A stretch of DNA of 64,000 nucleotides from JAAYDI01 sp052034005 (GTDB lineage Bacteria > Planctomycetota > Planctomycetia > Pirellulales > Pirellulaceae), in contig JBPOJB010000022.1 of NCBI GenBank assembly GCA_052034005.1, positions 1-64,000 on the forward strand. Reading direction: 5' to 3'. Numbering within the stretch: position 1 is the stretch's first letter; the number at the start of each line of letters is the position of its first letter. The notes beneath the pieces were generated by a model. It searched no databases and had not been told where the DNA came from. It worked only from the letters and a program-made list of their open reading frames with translations. This document shows, in pieces, positions 45,873-54,201 of this stretch. The position numbers and the translations under genes are program-made.

Positions 45873-47315
45873 ATGGTTTTCAGTACTCACATCTTCGTCT
45901 TCTACTTCCTGCCGCTGGTGTTGGCGGTCTACTACGGCCTGGGCTGGCTGGCTCGCGCGGTGGGTAGTCGGCCGGCCGGTGTCTCCCTCACGCGGAACCT
46001 GTTCGTGCTGGTGGCCAGCTACGTCTTCTACGGCTGGGCCAACCCCTGGTTCGTCCTCCTGATGTTCTCCGTCACCGTGCTCAACTACTGGTGCGCGCTG
46101 GTGATCGGCTGGCCCAAGGCCGGCCGGCGGCTGCGGTTCTGGGGGGTGACGGCCGCGATCACGATCAGCCTCTCCTCGCTGGGCTTCTTCAAGTATTTCG
46201 TGTTCTTCCAGAACAACCTGAACCACCTCTTGAGCTGGTTCGGATCGGACGGCGTCCGCGTGCTCCAGATCGCGTTGCCGGTGGGCATCTCGTTCTACAC
46301 GTTTCACGCGTTGAGCTACACGATCGACGTGTTCCGGCGGACCTCGCCCCCGGTCCGTTCGTTCATCGACTTCGCCTGTTACATCGCCCTGTACCCGCAA
46401 CTGGTGGCCGGGCCGATCATCCGTTACAACACGGTGGCCAGGCAGCTCGTCAGCCGCGGCCACTCGTGGGAAAAATTCGCCTCCGGCGTGGCGCTCTTCA
46501 TCCTCGGGCTGAGCAAGAAAATCCTGTTGGCCGATCCGGTGGGCCGGGTGGCGGACGCGGCGTTCGGCGCTGGAGCCCTGACCACCGCGGATGCCTGGCT
46601 GGGCGTGACCGCCTATGCCTTCCAGATCTACTTCGACTTCTCCGGCTATTCCGACATGGCGATCGGGTTGGGGCGGATGATCGGATTCGAGTTCCCCAAG
46701 AACTTCGATTCCCCCTACCATTCCGAGAGCATCACGGAGTTCTGGCGCCGCTGGCACATCTCGCTCTCCACGTTCCTGCGCGACTACCTGTACATACCGC
46801 TGGGCGGCAACCGCCTGGGGCCCTGCCGAACCTACCTGAATCTCTGCATCGTGATGCTCCTCGGCGGGCTCTGGCACGGGGCCAACTGGACCTTCATCGC
46901 CTGGGGCGCCTACCACGGGGCGCTGCTGGCCTTCGAGCGGTTCCTTGGCAAGCAGACTCTGTACCGGGCGTTTCCACGGCCGGTGCGCGTCCTGTTCACG
47001 TTCGTCCTGGTGCTCTTCTCCTGGGTCCTCTTCCGCGCCGGGGATTTCCAGGAAGCGGTTCGCTACTTCGGTTTCCTGCTGGGCGGGGGCCGGTTCAACG
47101 AGGGCACCGTGGCCGTGTCGTCGCTGCTCTATGCCCAGGGCACCATGCTGCTGATGGTCGTCTGCGCGGCCGTCGCGATGGCGCGCACGCAGGCTCATGG
47201 CTGGTCCGAGACGATCACCTGGCCCAAGGCGCTCATGCTGCAGCCGCTGTTCTGCGCGTCGCTCCTGGCCATGTTCGTCCAGTCCTTCAGCCCTTTCCTG
47301 TACTTCCAGTTCTGA
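45873..47315 (+). CDS. MBOAT-family O-acyltransferase (AlgI-like)
   Basis: A 480-residue inner-membrane protein with about 11-12 hydrophobic segments. It has the AlgI/DltB signatures: FWRRWHISLS (about 290-299), the dispersed catalytic His in LWHGANWTFIAWGAYHG (His near residue 333), and the entry block YVFYGWANPWF. Such proteins carry an acyl (usually acetyl) group across the membrane for polysaccharide or cell-wall modification. TAGG before ATG 45873 supports the start. An AlgJ/AlgX-like acetyltransferase follows 69 bases later, so an exopolysaccharide is the likely target. Confidence 0.92.
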   Translation: MVFSTHIFVFYFLPLVLAVYYGLGWLARAVGSRPAGVSLTRNLFVLVASYVFYGWANPWFVLLMFSVTVLNYWCALVIGWPKAGRRLRFWGVTAAITISLSSLGFFKYFVFFQNNLNHLLSWFGSDGVRVLQIALPVGISFYTFHALSYTIDVFRRTSPPVRSFIDFACYIALYPQLVAGPIIRYNTVARQLVSRGHSWEKFASGVALFILGLSKKILLADPVGRVADAAFGAGALTTADAWLGVTAYAFQIYFDFSGYSDMAIGLGRMIGFEFPKNFDSPYHSESITEFWRRWHISLSTFLRDYLYIPLGGNRLGPCRTYLNLCIVMLLGGLWHGANWTFIAWGAYHGALLAFERFLGKQTLYRAFPRPVRVLFTFVLVLFSWVLFRAGDFQEAVRYFGFLLGGGRFNEGTVAVSSLLYAQGTMLLMVVCAAVAMARTQAHGWSETITWPKALMLQPLFCASLLAMFVQSFSPFLYFQF

Positions 47316-47384
47316 CGGGGACCAGGAACAGAAGATGAAAAGAGCACTCGCCCGCTCCACGACCCACCAGGATGTGACGGATCG

Positions 47385-48680
47385 ATGACCGAGCACGAAC
47401 TGAACCGTCATCCGAGCAAGCTGATACCGGCGGAACCGGCCGCGGCGGGCGCGCACTGCGGTGCGCGACGCGGTGTGAGCGTTGCCCTTACAGTCGCCTT
47501 TCTGGCGGTGATCTCGAGCGTGGCGATTGTGCAGACGAGCGTCGAACTGTATCGCGGCGAGCGAGTCCAGGCGTGCGAGGTCTTCACCCGGACGCCAACG
47601 ACCCGGCACCTGCGCGAATTTGAAACCGAGCTCCAAGCCGCGAGCGTGGTCGCCCGAGCGCTGCGCCCCTGGATGCAGTATGCCAATTACCGTCTCCTCG
47701 GGGATGCGGGCGAGAAGGCGGTCATCGGCCGCGACGGCTGGCTCTTCTACCGTCCGAGCGTCGAGTACCTGGCATCCCGGGTGCCAAGCGCCACGGCCGA
47801 TCAGGCGGACGATCCGATCCGGGCGATCGTGGCGTTCCGCGATGCGCTGCGCGCCCGGGGGATCCATCTGCTGGTCCTGCCCGCCCCTAACAAGGAGAGC
47901 ATCTATCCCGAGCGGCTTTCGCGCCGCGGTGAAGCGCTGGACATCGCCCTGAGCCGAGAGACGCGCGGCCTGATGGAGCGGATGAAGGCCTCAGGCGTCG
48001 ACGTGATCGACTTGTTCGCGCTCTACCGGCAGGCCAAGCGGGAGGCGCCCGCCAGCGGCTTGCCGCCGTTGTATTTGGCGCAAGACAGCCACTGGACGCC
48101 CTACGGCCTGGAGCTGGCGGCGAAAGCGACGGCGCGCCATCTGGTCGAGAGCGGGCGGGTCCAGCTGGGCAACGCCCTGTACGAAGCGCGGCCCGCGCCG
48201 GTCACGCGACTGGGCGACTTGGTGACGATGCTCCAGGTGCCGCAGATCGAGCGGTCGACAGCGCCGGAGGAGATCGCCTGTATGCAGGTCGTGGATACCG
48301 CCACGGGCCGGCCGTATCGGGACGCCCGCGACGCCGAGGTCCTGGTCATCGGGGACAGCTTTCTGCGGATCTACGAGCACGACGAGCCGCGGAGCGCGGG
48401 CTTTGTGGCCCACCTGGCCCGCGAACTGAGACAGCCCCTCAGCTCGATTGTCAGCGATGGCGGAGCATCGACCGTGGTCCGCCAGGAGCTGGCCCGCCGC
48501 GCAGCCCGCGTCTTGCCCGGCAAGAAGGTCGTCGTGTGGGAGTTCGTCGAGCGCGACATCCGCTTCGGCACGGACGGCTGGCAAATCGTGCCGCTGGGGC
48601 CGCGCGACCTCCCGGATGAGCCGACCTGTGCGGCGCGCACCGCCGAGGAGAGTGGCCGTTCCGCCCGGTCGTTCGAGTAG
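47385..48680 (+). CDS. AlgJ/AlgX-like SGNH O-acetyltransferase
   Basis: A 431-residue type II membrane protein with a cytoplasmic tail of 30 residues, one membrane helix (about 31-50) and a periplasmic SGNH-like domain. QDSHWTPYG (about 232-240) supplies the Asp-His pair of this family, and VIGDSF (about 321-326) holds the nucleophile serine. It should transfer acetyl groups delivered by the MBOAT partner upstream to an exported polysaccharide. ATG 47385 is preceded by GATG-rich sequence without a strong ribosome-binding site. Confidence 0.88.
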   Translation: MTEHELNRHPSKLIPAEPAAAGAHCGARRGVSVALTVAFLAVISSVAIVQTSVELYRGERVQACEVFTRTPTTRHLREFETELQAASVVARALRPWMQYANYRLLGDAGEKAVIGRDGWLFYRPSVEYLASRVPSATADQADDPIRAIVAFRDALRARGIHLLVLPAPNKESIYPERLSRRGEALDIALSRETRGLMERMKASGVDVIDLFALYRQAKREAPASGLPPLYLAQDSHWTPYGLELAAKATARHLVESGRVQLGNALYEARPAPVTRLGDLVTMLQVPQIERSTAPEEIACMQVVDTATGRPYRDARDAEVLVIGDSFLRIYEHDEPRSAGFVAHLARELRQPLSSIVSDGGASTVVRQELARRAARVLPGKKVVVWEFVERDIRFGTDGWQIVPLGPRDLPDEPTCAARTAEESGRSARSFE

Positions 48681-48748
48681 AATGGGCACGGCCAGCGCCG
48701 GTGCTTCGGCACCCGATCGTGTCCGCTCAGCCCAAGGGAGTCAGAAGC

Positions 48749-51598
48749 ATGAAACGAAAGGGGTCACTCCACCGCGTACTGATCTTCCTGTTCGGAATCG
48801 CGTGGGCAGCCCATACGCCCGCGGCCCAGCCCCCGCGGCAGGAACTAACGGTCCATATCTCCTGGGGACACGCCGCCGGGGCGTCCACGCCCTATGACGT
48901 CCGGGTGACGGGCGAAGAAGTGACGATCGCCGACGTCAGGGGAGAAGGCTTGGAAGCCGGCGAAGGCGAACAGGACGGCGTGTGGCGGACCTGGGCGGGG
49001 GCCGGCGATGTCGACGGCATTGTCCTGTCGGTGACCTGCAACCATGTGACCGTTACCTCGTTGACGGATTACCACGTCATCTGGCGCGAGCTGATAGCTC
49101 AGAGCGACGCGGACACCGCCCGGCGACTCACGCTCGACGCGGGCAGCCGCCGCGACCGCCGCAAGCTGACCATCGCGCTGGACCCCGATCGGACGCGCGG
49201 CTGCAGCCTCACGATCGATCAACTCCTCGTGCATGGCGTGTTCTGGGTACCGGCCTTGGATCTCTACATCGCGGCCGGCGACCAGCCGGCCTCTTTCGAG
49301 GAACACCAGCAGTCGCTGGAGCCGTACCGGGGCAGGCGGGTTCTCGACCAGGTGGACGCGGAGCCGGAGGCCACGTACGAGCAGTACGCCAGCCGCTGGG
49401 AAGATATGGGGAGCCCGGCGTATGTGCACAAGAGCCAGCCGGCGCCCGGGCATGTGATCGCCCTGACCTGGGACAGCGCGATCCCGAAATACGGGATCGA
49501 CCGCGGGGCCGGCGTGTGGAACGATTACGGCAACCCCGACCGTTTCCGCTTCTGGTTGGATGCCGGCGAGTACGGCCTGGCGATCCGAGACGTATGGCGC
49601 GGACAGCAGCTCCAGGACGGGCTGCCGATCGTCACGACGACTCTGGAGAGAGGGGGCGTCCGCTACGAGATCGAGCAGTTCGCTTATCCGCTCGATGGGC
49701 CGCCGCCCGAGCGCCGCGGGGACATTCCGCTGGTGCTCATGCAGAAGGTGAAGCTCACGAACCTCGTCGGCGAGCCCAAGTCGGTCCCGCTGGCGATGAC
49801 CCATCGCCGCGAGTTCCCGACCGGCACTGACATTAATCTGTCAATCACAGACGGCGTGATCGAGGAAACGCGCGGCGGCCGGGTGTTGTTCTCAGTGCAA
49901 GGCCTCGGCCCGGAACCGCTCCAGCTCACCTCGCATGTGGAGAAGCCCGGCGCGGAGGCCGGCGGGACGCAGCGGGGCAGGTCTGCCGAGCCGGCCTGGA
50001 CGGCCGTGGCGGAGGCCCGGTCGGCCATCCGTCTGCCCGCCGGCGGCTCCCTGGAGTGCATCGTGAAGCTGCCGTCGCCGGTCGTGTTGCCGCAGGACCG
50101 GGCGAAGCTGCTGGCGCTCGATTACGCGTCCGCGCGGGCGGAGACCGTCCGGTTCTGGAGTGACTACGTCGCCCGCGGGGCTCAGTTCCGCGTGCCGGAG
50201 AAGGCCGTCAACGACCTGTTCCGCACGACGCTCTGGCATGCGTTGCGACTGCCGCGACGGCACGGGGACGCGGAGCCGGGAGTGGCGATCGACCTGCCCT
50301 ACTCGAACTTCGCCTACAGCCAGCAGGGGACGCCCTGGCCGGTGAACCAGGCGATTTACGTCGACTACATGCTCTACGACCTCCGCGGCTATCATGCGAT
50401 CGCCGCCGAAGAGCTGCTGGTGATGTATCGCAACAATCAGGAGCCGAGCGGCCGGGTCGGAGGGTTCGCCAATTGGGGCGTCTACACGCCATCGATGCTC
50501 TACGCCGTGGCCCAGCACTATCTCCTCTCGCGCGATGCGGCGGCCTTCGAGCAGCTCTTGCCGCCGACGCTCAAAGCGCTCGACTGGTGCCTGAGCGAGA
50601 TCCGGCAGGCGCCCCAGGACGCGGGCGCGGCCAGCGGCCTGGTTCGCGCGCCGCTGAACGACCTGACCGGCGACGGGGTCTCGGCCTTCAACCAGGCGTA
50701 CTTCTACGCCGGGCTGGAACTGCTCGGCCGGGCGTTGCGGGACCACGGTCACCCGCGGGCGCAGGAGTGCCTGGACGCCGCGCAGGCGTTTCGCCAGGCG
50801 GTCACGCGGGGCTTCGCGATGGCAATGGTCCAATCGCCGCTGGTCCAGCTTCGCGATCACACCTGGACCCCGTACGTCCCCTGCGATGTCAGCACGCCGC
50901 GGCGGATGATGGATATCTGGTATCCCACCGACGTGGATACCGGGGCGGTGCATTTGCTGCGTCTGAAAGCCCTCGATGCCGCCGGGCTGCCGGCCGATGC
51001 GCTCCTCCACGATCACGAGGACAACCTCTACCTGCACGGCTGGGGCATGGCCAACGAACCGGTCTACAACCCGCAGGCAACGGCATACCTCCTGCGCGAC
51101 GAGCCGAAAGCGGCCGTGCGGGCGTTCTACAGCTATATGGCCTGCGCCTTCAGCCATTCGGTGTACGAGGCGGTCGAGCACCGCTGGGCCTGGCCGCAGT
51201 ACTTCTGCCCGCCAAGCACCGACGGGGCCTGGTTCGACCTGTACCGCCACATGCTGATCCACGAACGCGACGACCAGAGCCTGTTGTTGTTCCCGGCCAC
51301 GCCGCGCAACTGGCTCGCCGACGGCCGGAAGATCGAGATCGCGCGGGCGCCGACCTACTTCGGCCGGCTCACGGCCCTGCTGGAAAGCCGCGCCGCGCAG
51401 GGCGAGATCCGGGTCGAGATCGATCTGGCTCCCGGTCCCGCGCCGCAGGCGCTGCTGGTCCGCGTGCGGCATCCGGAGTCCCGGACGCCCCGCCTGGTCA
51501 CGGTCAACGGCCAGCCGGCCGCTTTCGACGCCGTCCGCGAGTGGGTGCGGCTCGACAAGCCGGCCGCGCGGCAGCACGTGATTGTCCTGAGCTACTGA
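48749..51598 (+). CDS. Large secreted (alpha/alpha)6-barrel glycosidase-like protein
   Basis: A 949-residue exported protein. A signal peptide (about 1-25, ending HTPAAQ) leads to an N-terminal beta-sandwich of some 450 residues. A helical barrel follows, resembling GH families with six-hairpin folds (FRTTLWHALRLPRRHG; ANWGVYTPSMLYAVAQHYLL; YLHGWGMANEPVYNPQATAYL; SHSVYEAVEHRWAWPQYF), and a short C-terminal beta domain. Acidic catalytic residues are probable in the 'ANEP' and 'EAVEHR' blocks, but the family cannot be assigned. AAGGGAG nine bases before ATG 48749 supports the start. Likely substrate: a plant or algal polysaccharide. Confidence 0.68.
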   Translation: MKRKGSLHRVLIFLFGIAWAAHTPAAQPPRQELTVHISWGHAAGASTPYDVRVTGEEVTIADVRGEGLEAGEGEQDGVWRTWAGAGDVDGIVLSVTCNHVTVTSLTDYHVIWRELIAQSDADTARRLTLDAGSRRDRRKLTIALDPDRTRGCSLTIDQLLVHGVFWVPALDLYIAAGDQPASFEEHQQSLEPYRGRRVLDQVDAEPEATYEQYASRWEDMGSPAYVHKSQPAPGHVIALTWDSAIPKYGIDRGAGVWNDYGNPDRFRFWLDAGEYGLAIRDVWRGQQLQDGLPIVTTTLERGGVRYEIEQFAYPLDGPPPERRGDIPLVLMQKVKLTNLVGEPKSVPLAMTHRREFPTGTDINLSITDGVIEETRGGRVLFSVQGLGPEPLQLTSHVEKPGAEAGGTQRGRSAEPAWTAVAEARSAIRLPAGGSLECIVKLPSPVVLPQDRAKLLALDYASARAETVRFWSDYVARGAQFRVPEKAVNDLFRTTLWHALRLPRRHGDAEPGVAIDLPYSNFAYSQQGTPWPVNQAIYVDYMLYDLRGYHAIAAEELLVMYRNNQEPSGRVGGFANWGVYTPSMLYAVAQHYLLSRDAAAFEQLLPPTLKALDWCLSEIRQAPQDAGAASGLVRAPLNDLTGDGVSAFNQAYFYAGLELLGRALRDHGHPRAQECLDAAQAFRQAVTRGFAMAMVQSPLVQLRDHTWTPYVPCDVSTPRRMMDIWYPTDVDTGAVHLLRLKALDAAGLPADALLHDHEDNLYLHGWGMANEPVYNPQATAYLLRDEPKAAVRAFYSYMACAFSHSVYEAVEHRWAWPQYFCPPSTDGAWFDLYRHMLIHERDDQSLLLFPATPRNWLADGRKIEIARAPTYFGRLTALLESRAAQGEIRVEIDLAPGPAPQALLVRVRHPESRTPRLVTVNGQPAAFDAVREWVRLDKPAARQHVIVLSY

Positions 51599-51629
51599 CC
51601 CGTCCGCCGGCGCTACGCGCCCGGCGCGC

Positions 51630-51764
51630 GATCGGCCTGTGGTGGAAGTTCCGGCTGCCGCGAAAAGCGTTGCACGGGACCTCGAACGCGTCGACGGCGC
51701 CCAGTGTGTCGAGCCGCGACCGCATCTGGCCGGGTGAAATGAACCCTTCGTTGTTGAACGAAAC
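51630..51764 (-). pseudogene. Fragment of a D12-type adenine methylase gene
   Basis: These 135 bases match 52723-52857, the 3' part of the intact methylase gene, in the same orientation with about five substitutions. The fragment encodes the end of the catalytic domain (VSFNNEGFISPGQMRS..., AFRGSRNF) but lacks everything upstream and the last dozen codons. It is joined directly to the dispersed repeat at 51782-51933. It is a remnant of a duplication or recombination event and should not be translated. Confidence 0.85.
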
Positions 51765-51781
51765 TAGAGCACGAAGGAAGC

Positions 51782-51933
51782 TCGCATGAGGAAGCACAAA
51801 TGACGAGCCGGACGTTCGTACGAGCGTCATCTTCGGTTGACCGCATGAGCTCTTCGAGCTTCGGGCTTCGTCATTCCTTCGTGCTTGGGTATTTCGTGCT
51901 TCGTCATTCTCATCCATGATGGCCGAATCGCGC
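51782..51933 (-). repeat. Dispersed repeat, copy 2
   Basis: Inverted counterpart of 111-269 (about 95% identical by eye apart from one 6-base gap). It separates the methylase fragment from the PEP-CTERM gene, whose stop is nine bases further on. Confidence 0.75.
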
Positions 51934-51941
51934 GCGGTCAG

Positions 51942-52550
51942 TTAGTTCTGGCGCTTCCGGATTCGTCCGAAGCCCCATAGCACTAATCCGCCTACTCCTC
52001 CAAGGATGATTGAGCTTGGCTCTGGGACGACGTTCAAGACACCGTCATAGACTGTTGCGCCCATGTGACCACCGGTCTTCAACGAGGTGAAGTCAGAGGT
52101 GAACACCTCATCATCCATCACGTTCTTAAGACGCAGTTCATAACGCCCTGGTCGTGCGTCCCGGGTGTCGATCTGGAGCCACGCAAGAACAGTCTCGTCT
52201 CCCAAGGGGATCTCGTCATCGCCAGGCACGGTGATGAGTGCTGGGAGCAGCCACAGTGTAGGTCGTTCCAGTACATGCTGCCCGGTATTGTTGCCATGGA
52301 AGAGCGTCCCTTCGCCCACCAGATCGATGTCGAGGATTGTAGGGACTCCGGGCTCTCCCTCTACGATCTCTAGGTAGAGGTCCAACCCCCACACCGATTC
52401 TCCTTCCTTATCGCTACTGGTGGTAATCGGGATCGTATAAATCCCACCGGGCGCTAGATCATGGCTACCGCCCGAAATGATCGCGGCGGAGGCCGTATTG
52501 ACCACGAACAAGCAAGCGAGTGCTCCAAGAAGAAACCACCCTCTTTTCAT
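51942..52550 (-). CDS. PEP-CTERM sorting-domain protein
   Basis: A 202-residue secreted protein with a signal peptide (about 1-22, ending ASAA), a beta-rich central domain (about 30-170) and a C-terminal sorting signal. The sorting signal is VPEPSS (about 175-180), a hydrophobic helix and the basic tail RIRKRQN. Such proteins are processed by exosortase and released to the matrix. Base composition is visibly lower in GC than the neighbours, and the gene lies between a duplicated methylase fragment and the intact methylase, so recent acquisition is likely. The exosortase is not in the window. Confidence 0.9.
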   Translation of the reverse strand: MKRGWFLLGALACLFVVNTASAAIISGGSHDLAPGGIYTIPITTSSDKEGESVWGLDLYLEIVEGEPGVPTILDIDLVGEGTLFHGNNTGQHVLERPTLWLLPALITVPGDDEIPLGDETVLAWLQIDTRDARPGRYELRLKNVMDDEVFTSDFTSLKTGGHMGATVYDGVLNVVPEPSSIILGGVGGLVLWGFGRIRKRQN

Positions 52551-52683
52551 TCTTTTCCCTTTGTCTCGAAGAGGAAGCGCCTGAAAATAATGTCAGCCGA
52601 TTCTATCAGCAATGAGCGTGGGCACAACCCGGGAGGGGTTCCGGGCAGTTGCCGCGCACGCTGCCTAGTGTCTGCTTCTCAGT

Positions 52684-53856
52684 CTACTTCCGCTCGACCA
52701 GGAACAGCTGTTCGGTCACGTGGATCGGCCTGTTGTGGAAGTTCCGGCTGCCGCGAAAAGCGTTGTACGGGACCTCGAATGCGTCGACGGAGCCCAGTGT
52801 GTCGAGCAGCGACCGCATCTGGCCGGGTGAAATGAACCCTTCGTTGTTGAACGAAACCAGGAGGAACGGCGCATCGAGCGATCGCAGGAGTTCCGCGAGC
52901 AGCGGCAGGGAACGGGCGCGGCGGTTGTATCCCGATCGGCGCCAGTCGGCCGGGATGCCCGACACCCGGCTCACGTGGCGCGGGCGCCGGTAGTGAACCA
53001 GCAGGTTGAGCATGAAGTAATTCGAGCCGTACGGATGCTGGTTGTAGGGCGGATCGATGTAGGCCAGGTCCATCCGTGGCAGCTTGGGCGCGAGCGCATT
53101 GGCGTCCTCCTGGTGGACTTGGCAGACGCATTCGAAGTTGCTCAACACCGGCACTTCCAGCGTGATCTCGCCCAGGATGCGGAGGAGCGCATCCGAGCCG
53201 CTCCCTCCGTACTGGCCAACCCCCGTCTCGCCGTTCTTGTAAAAGCCCTTGAACACGCCCGCCGTGTTCACGTGGACAGACGCCTTGCTCAGAAGCGGGC
53301 CCAGCAACAGGTCTCGCAACGCCGTCGGCGCCGTGTCGATCAGACGCCGGTAGTTATCCAGACGCCGCGCGTTGGCCCTGGTGTAGAAGACCCGATCTTC
53401 CCGCGTGATGCGCGTCTCGTCCCCCGGTGCGTAGAGCTCTTCGATGAACCCCGGCCGCAGAGGCTCCGTCAAGACCCGCGCGTTGAAGTCCGCAACGATC
53501 TCGGCCAAGAGGGGCAGATCGACGGTGCTGCGGTTGCGCAAGTAGCATCGGGCCGTGACCGCCGCGTAGTCCTCAAGGTCGTTGCTGATCAGGAGCGAGG
53601 CGTGGGCTTTCAGGAAACGAGACACGACCCCGGAACCGCTGAAAGCGTCAAGAACCTGGAGGCGGCGCTTGCCGAGCCGACGCTTGACCTGCTCGACCGC
53701 CCGACCGATGTGGCCAAGCAGGGCGCGCTTGTTCCCGAGATAGGTCAGCAGTTGCCGGGAAAGGTAGTCCGCATCCTCGGCCATCGGCTCGTCCGCCTCG
53801 AGGCCCGGCCGGCAACCCTCGCGGACGGAAACGGGCACCTGTTCACGCTCGATCAC
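52684..53856 (-). CDS. D12-class DNA adenine N6-methyltransferase
   Basis: A 390-residue enzyme of the Dam/D12 family that methylates adenine in double-stranded DNA using S-adenosylmethionine. LTYLGNKRALL (about 37-47) and DAFSGSGVVSRFLK (about 69-82) form the cofactor site, and DLAYIDPPYNQHPYG (about 262-276) holds the catalytic DPPY. The start is GTG 53856 with GGGAGG five bases upstream. No restriction endonuclease is adjacent, so it is either an orphan or a regulatory methylase. A fragment of a second copy lies at 51630-51764. Confidence 0.88.
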   Translation of the reverse strand: MIEREQVPVSVREGCRPGLEADEPMAEDADYLSRQLLTYLGNKRALLGHIGRAVEQVKRRLGKRRLQVLDAFSGSGVVSRFLKAHASLLISNDLEDYAAVTARCYLRNRSTVDLPLLAEIVADFNARVLTEPLRPGFIEELYAPGDETRITREDRVFYTRANARRLDNYRRLIDTAPTALRDLLLGPLLSKASVHVNTAGVFKGFYKNGETGVGQYGGSGSDALLRILGEITLEVPVLSNFECVCQVHQEDANALAPKLPRMDLAYIDPPYNQHPYGSNYFMLNLLVHYRRPRHVSRVSGIPADWRRSGYNRRARSLPLLAELLRSLDAPFLLVSFNNEGFISPGQMRSLLDTLGSVDAFEVPYNAFRGSRNFHNRPIHVTEQLFLVERK

Positions 53857-54201
53857 CTCGTCCTCCCTGCTTCCCGTCTCGGCGCATCATGCCTGCGTCT
53901 TCGCTCGATGACCAGCAACGCCCTGGGCTCCCGCAACCGCGCCCCCATCAGAGCCCGCAGCACGTACATGGTTGCACTCCCGATCCCTAACATCAACTAC
54001 CCAACCCCCACCGCGCAAAAAAGGGGTCAGGACTCATTAATTCTGTTTGCGGAGTCTTTTCGCGCCGGTCGCGGCGATCGATCGATCCTCTTGTCGTCCA
54101 TGGGTCCTGACCGTATGGTCTGGAGAGTGCGTCTCCTTGCCGCCCGGGCGGCCGACCTGTTGTTTGGACTGAAGTGCACCCCTTCACCGCGGAGTCTCGG
54201 C
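53857..54201. other. Gene-free gap with small inverted-repeat element
   Basis: This 345-base gap between the methylase start and the FG-GAP gene has no protein-like frame. Its one structured part is the inverted repeat at 54025-54112. The A-run at 54017-54022 just before that element is unusual for this GC-rich DNA. Confidence 0.5.
54025..54112. repeat. Inverted-repeat element with ends GGTCAGGAC / GTCCTGACC
   Basis: An exact 9-bp inverted repeat (54025-54033 and 54104-54112) bounds 88 bases that are richer in A+T at the left end (GACTCATTAATTCTG). The left arm follows a short A-run. The layout recalls small extragenic elements mobilised by REP-associated Y1 transposases, but no transposase is present. 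It may be a relic or a non-autonomous copy. Confidence 0.5.

Noticed and set aside
51504..51917. A 137-codon frame joining the dispersed repeat and the methylase fragment
   Set aside because: It merges a repeat, a gene fragment and antisense of the neighbouring gene, with no independent coding signal.
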